Shown in pieces: positions 32,713-35,366 of a DNA stretch of 35,366 nucleotides. Source of the DNA: Dimargaris cristalligena (taxonomy: Eukaryota; Kickxellomycota; Dimargaritomycetes; Dimargaritales; Dimargaritaceae); contig JANBQC010000196.1 of assembly GCA_027576995.1 (NCBI GenBank), positions 8,649 to 44,014 on the forward strand. The letters run 5' to 3'. Position 1 is the first letter of the stretch. Every line of letters begins with the position of its first letter. The notes under the pieces were generated by a model, which worked only from the letters and a program-made list of their open reading frames with translations, was not told the DNA's origin and did no database searches. Position numbers and translations under genes: made by a program.

Positions 32713-35310
32713 TCATGCTAGTCCGGCCACAATACCACCCTCCTCCAGGGTGCGATTATAACGGGGTGGCAAATGCCAGGCCCGAAAATTCGCAGCCGTC
32801 ACTATCGCTGGTTTCAAACGAGATACATGAATAGGGGCCGGACTGAGACGTCCATTTGGAGCTATGAGTTGATAAGTGTTCCATCGTAACACCTGGTGAA
32901 TTCGAAATGGTCCAAACCATCGTGGTTGGAGAGAGCGCGCTGTATAATCATGAACCAGTACAGCCTCATTTACCTGATATTGCCGTGTTTTTGGGCGGCT
33001 GGCCCAGAACTTATGGCGAACTTGTAAACGGTATTTCTGATGACTCTGGTAGACCCGTTGACGTTGTGTATTGACCTTATGGATGCGTTGTTGATGTGTT
33101 TCTGGGGTAATGTATGAGGCATGTTCCTCCAAAGGTGGTAATAATCGGTCTCCAGGAACTCGGGGAGGTCGTCCATACATTAATTCAAAGGGGGTACTAT
33201 TAGTAATACGAGAGCTTCGGGTGCGAATGGCTAATAGCACAGTGGGAAGAAAGTCATCCCAATTGCGTCGGGGCCCAGTGTTTTGTTGACGAATGCCTCC
33301 TTTGATTTCAGCATGGCAACGTTCTACCTGCCCATTAGTAGCAGGGTGATAAGCCGATGTTAAGAGATGATGGATGTTTAGGGACTGTAAATAATCCCGG
33401 AAATCATTACCAGTGAATTGAGCACCACGGTCAGTTAAGATTTGGCGTGGTAATCCAAATACAGGAATTAATTCTTCTCTAAGAAATGCAATGGCCGCTT
33501 CAGCAGTAATCTCCGGAATCACCCGCGCTAGTGGAAAACCAGTGGCATGATCAATCACAGTTATCAGATAGCGATTATTTCGGCGGGAATTTACCAGGGG
33601 GCCAACAAAATCCATGCCCCACATATCCAGGGGCTGTAAGACAGGCACTAATGGTGTAGGTTTAACTCAAGTAATAGGATAGGACCGGCGGTCAATTTGA
33701 CAGCGGGGACATTCTCGAACAAAGCGCTGAACAGCACTTAATAATTGGGGCCACCAAACTCGGGATTTCATCCGGTGATAGGTAGCTTGATAGCCCTCAT
33801 GGCCGAAATTATCATGATACTGGTGTAACTGGCATTGCCGATCATTAGGGGAAATGTATGGGACTTGATTATTATCAATCAATCGGCAAAGTGAGTTAGT
33901 ATGGTCATCCCAGTAGCAATGAACCCGTTCTTGCTCCAATAGTTGTTGCACTTGAGGAGTAAGTTCAGTAGGTAATGGTTCATGGTGTAATAAAGAGCGC
34001 ATGTGATCAATCCAATTAGCAGGTAGATCATCAATGGTAAGAGACAATTGCTCAGTCACCATATTCAAAGTGGGATTAGGCTCATGGCAGCGGGAAAGAG
34101 TATCCGCTACCAACTGCTGGGTTCCCGGAAGATATTCAATGTTGGGATCAAATTCAAGAAGCATCTCCAACCAATGATGTAAACGTAAAGGGAGTTTAGC
34201 AGTATGTTTAAGAAACTGTAGCCCCTTATGGTCTGAATGAACGGTAAATTTTTGACCATGGATAAAATGGCGCCAAGTAGTTAGGGTATGAATAATGGCA
34301 TACAGTTCAAGTTCATGAGCCGCATAATGAGATTCTGGACCAGTTAATTTTTTGGACTCATAGGCAATGGGTTGTAAGCCCAAACCCTGGTCCTGCATCA
34401 ATACAGCCCCCAGTGCAGTAGCCGAAGCATCAGTAAAAATTTCAAAGGTTTGAGAAAAATCAGGGTAAATTAGCACTGGGGTACAAGTAAGTTGGTGGCG
34501 AAGGGTTTCAAAAGCCTTTTGACATTCTATAGTCCAGGTTAGTTCTTTGGGCTTATTACGTAGGGCACTGGTTAAAGGAGCAACAGTGTCTGAATAATGG
34601 CTAATAAATCGCCTATAGTAGTTAGTTAAACCTAAAAAAGATTGCAGGGCCTTAATACTATTAGGTGTAGGGAAATTCTGCATGGCTTGAATCTTATGTG
34701 GGTCAACACTAACACCACTAGAAGAAATAATATGACCTAAATATTCCAAAGACGATTGCCCAAAGACACATTTTGATAGATTAGCATATAAGTGATGTTT
34801 TTCCAACAATTGTAAGACTTGCCGTAAATGATTTTGATGACTTTCCTCAGTAGGGCTATAAATAAGGATATCATCCAGGTAAACCATCGCAAATTTGTCC
34901 AAGAAGGGATGTAGAATCCCATTCATAAGGGTTTGAAAAGTCGCTGGCGCATTGGTGAGCCCAAAAGGCATAACCAAGAATTCAAACTGCCCATATCGAG
35001 TATTCAGGGCAGTCTTGGGAACATCAGGAGGATGAATGCGAATTTGGTGATAGCCCAATTTTAAATCAATTTTGGAAAAGAATTTAGATCCTGCAAGACA
35101 GGCAAAGGTTTCATCCATGTGTGGCAGAGGGTACCGATTCTTAATAGTCTTGGTGTTTAACGCACGATAATCAATACACATGCAACGTGTCCCATCTTTT
35201 TTAGGGACAAAGATAACAGGCGCCCCCCAGGGTGAGGATCCCGGTTGAATCCACCCCTTTTGTAGATAATCATCCAGCTGGGTCCGCAATTTGTAAAGAA
35301 CTGAAATCAA
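32713..35310 (-). pseudogene. pol: Ty3/gypsy pol (RT-RNase H-integrase) with one in-frame stop
   Basis: One frame of 866 codons (counting both stops) is interrupted once, by TGA at 33669-33667. Upstream half, 547 residues: reverse transcriptase with the catalytic Asp in FSKIDLKLGY and YLDD at about 144-147; RNase H with Asp in TDAS (294), Glu in HELEL, Asp in HSDH (360) and Asp in ADTLSR (403); then an H-x4-H and C-x2-C zinc-binding region (about 499-537). Downstream half: integrase core with D (GMDFVGPL), D (LTDRGAQF) and E (GQVERCH) all kept, then a GPY/F-like segment (WFGPFRIH) and IHVSRLKP. The stop falls exactly between zinc-binding region and core. The RT lacks its usual first segment: six codons before the TTG at 35310 there is a TAA, and the preceding bases do not encode the expected N-terminal fingers. 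Pol would copy element RNA and integrate the DNA; this copy is probably non-autonomous. Confidence 0.88.
32738..32747 (-). other. Polypurine tract (plus-strand primer site)
   Basis: TGGAGGAGGG on the minus strand directly precedes the inferred LTR start. It is embedded in the pol reading frame, where it encodes the LEEGG residues near the C terminus. Confidence 0.65.
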
Positions 35311-35366
35311 ATCCTTGAAAACTGAACTTTATTTGAAAAGATAGATAATAAAAGGGAAAGGTGATG

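Larger units (their letters stand above)
32088..32737 (-). repeat. Inferred 3' LTR, 650 bp
   Basis: The boundaries are set by a 7-bp perfect terminal inverted repeat. In element orientation the LTR begins TGGTATT directly after the polypurine tract and ends AATACCA at 32088. Inside, in element orientation, are a TATATATATAA box (about 32521-32510), a strong hairpin just after it (32506-32483), an AATAAAT polyadenylation-like signal (about 32394-32388) and an 18-bp tandem repeat near the 3' end. The last 25 bp of pol overlap the LTR. The second LTR copy needed for proof is outside the window. Confidence 0.7.
32088..35366 (-). mobile_element. Ty3/gypsy LTR retrotransposon, 3' portion
   Basis: The element runs on the minus strand and leaves the window at the right edge. 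Present: most of pol (reverse transcriptase, RNase H, H2C2 zinc-binding region, integrase core, GPY/F-like region), then the polypurine tract and the 3' LTR. The order RT-RNase H-integrase identifies Ty3/gypsy rather than Ty1/copia. No chromodomain follows the integrase. Gag, protease, primer-binding site and 5' LTR would be beyond position 35366. The coding part is damaged only by one visible stop codon, which suggests a fairly recent insertion. Confidence 0.9.

Noticed and set aside
32112..32716. Plus-strand 81-codon and minus-strand 120-codon frames
   Set aside because: They lie inside the inferred LTR, have no start context or domain, and one is produced by the 18-bp tandem repeat.

Overview
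The window looks like nuclear DNA of a fungus. It has a CreA/Mig1-type two-finger repressor, an Mtc1 orthologue (a fungal family), short spliceosomal introns with GTAAGT-like donors, CTAAC-like branch points and CAG acceptors, ATG contexts such as CCACCATGG, 5S rRNA genes standing alone among protein genes, and a Ty3/gypsy retrotransposon. The long intergenic stretches full of GA/CT microsatellites suggest an early-diverging, repeat-tolerant lineage (a zoopagomycete is one option). That placement is a low-confidence inference.

Layout. 1-2023: no gene. 2024-3271 (-): a membrane-anchored protein with a PABP-binding PAM2 motif and a C-terminal Nab2-like CCCH finger, the most unusual protein here. 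3272-6580: no convincing gene. 6581-7048 (+): a small ankyrin-repeat protein. 7049-11219: no protein gene, but two divergent 5S rRNA genes on the minus strand (8848-8963 and 9552-9667). 11220-12225 (-): a two-exon gene for a CHTOP/FoP-like mRNA-export factor. 13113-14988 (-): a three-exon Mtc1 gene. 16652-17656 (-): a CreA/Mig1-like repressor, with GC-rich, G4-prone and Z-DNA-prone DNA upstream. 17657-32087: more than 14 kb with no gene I can recognise. 32088 to the right edge (-): the 3' part of a Ty3/gypsy element, comprising RT, RNase H, H2C2, integrase core, polypurine tract and a 650-bp 3' LTR. Its pol frame carries one in-frame TGA.

No operon or gene cluster is evident. Three products have RNA-linked signatures or roles (PAM2/CCCH protein, CHTOP-like export factor, 5S rRNA), but nothing shows that they work together. 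Five of the six protein loci counting pol, and both 5S genes, lie on the minus strand. Exon joins were deduced by eye from splice signals, reading phase and family similarity. They are predictions, not transcript data.
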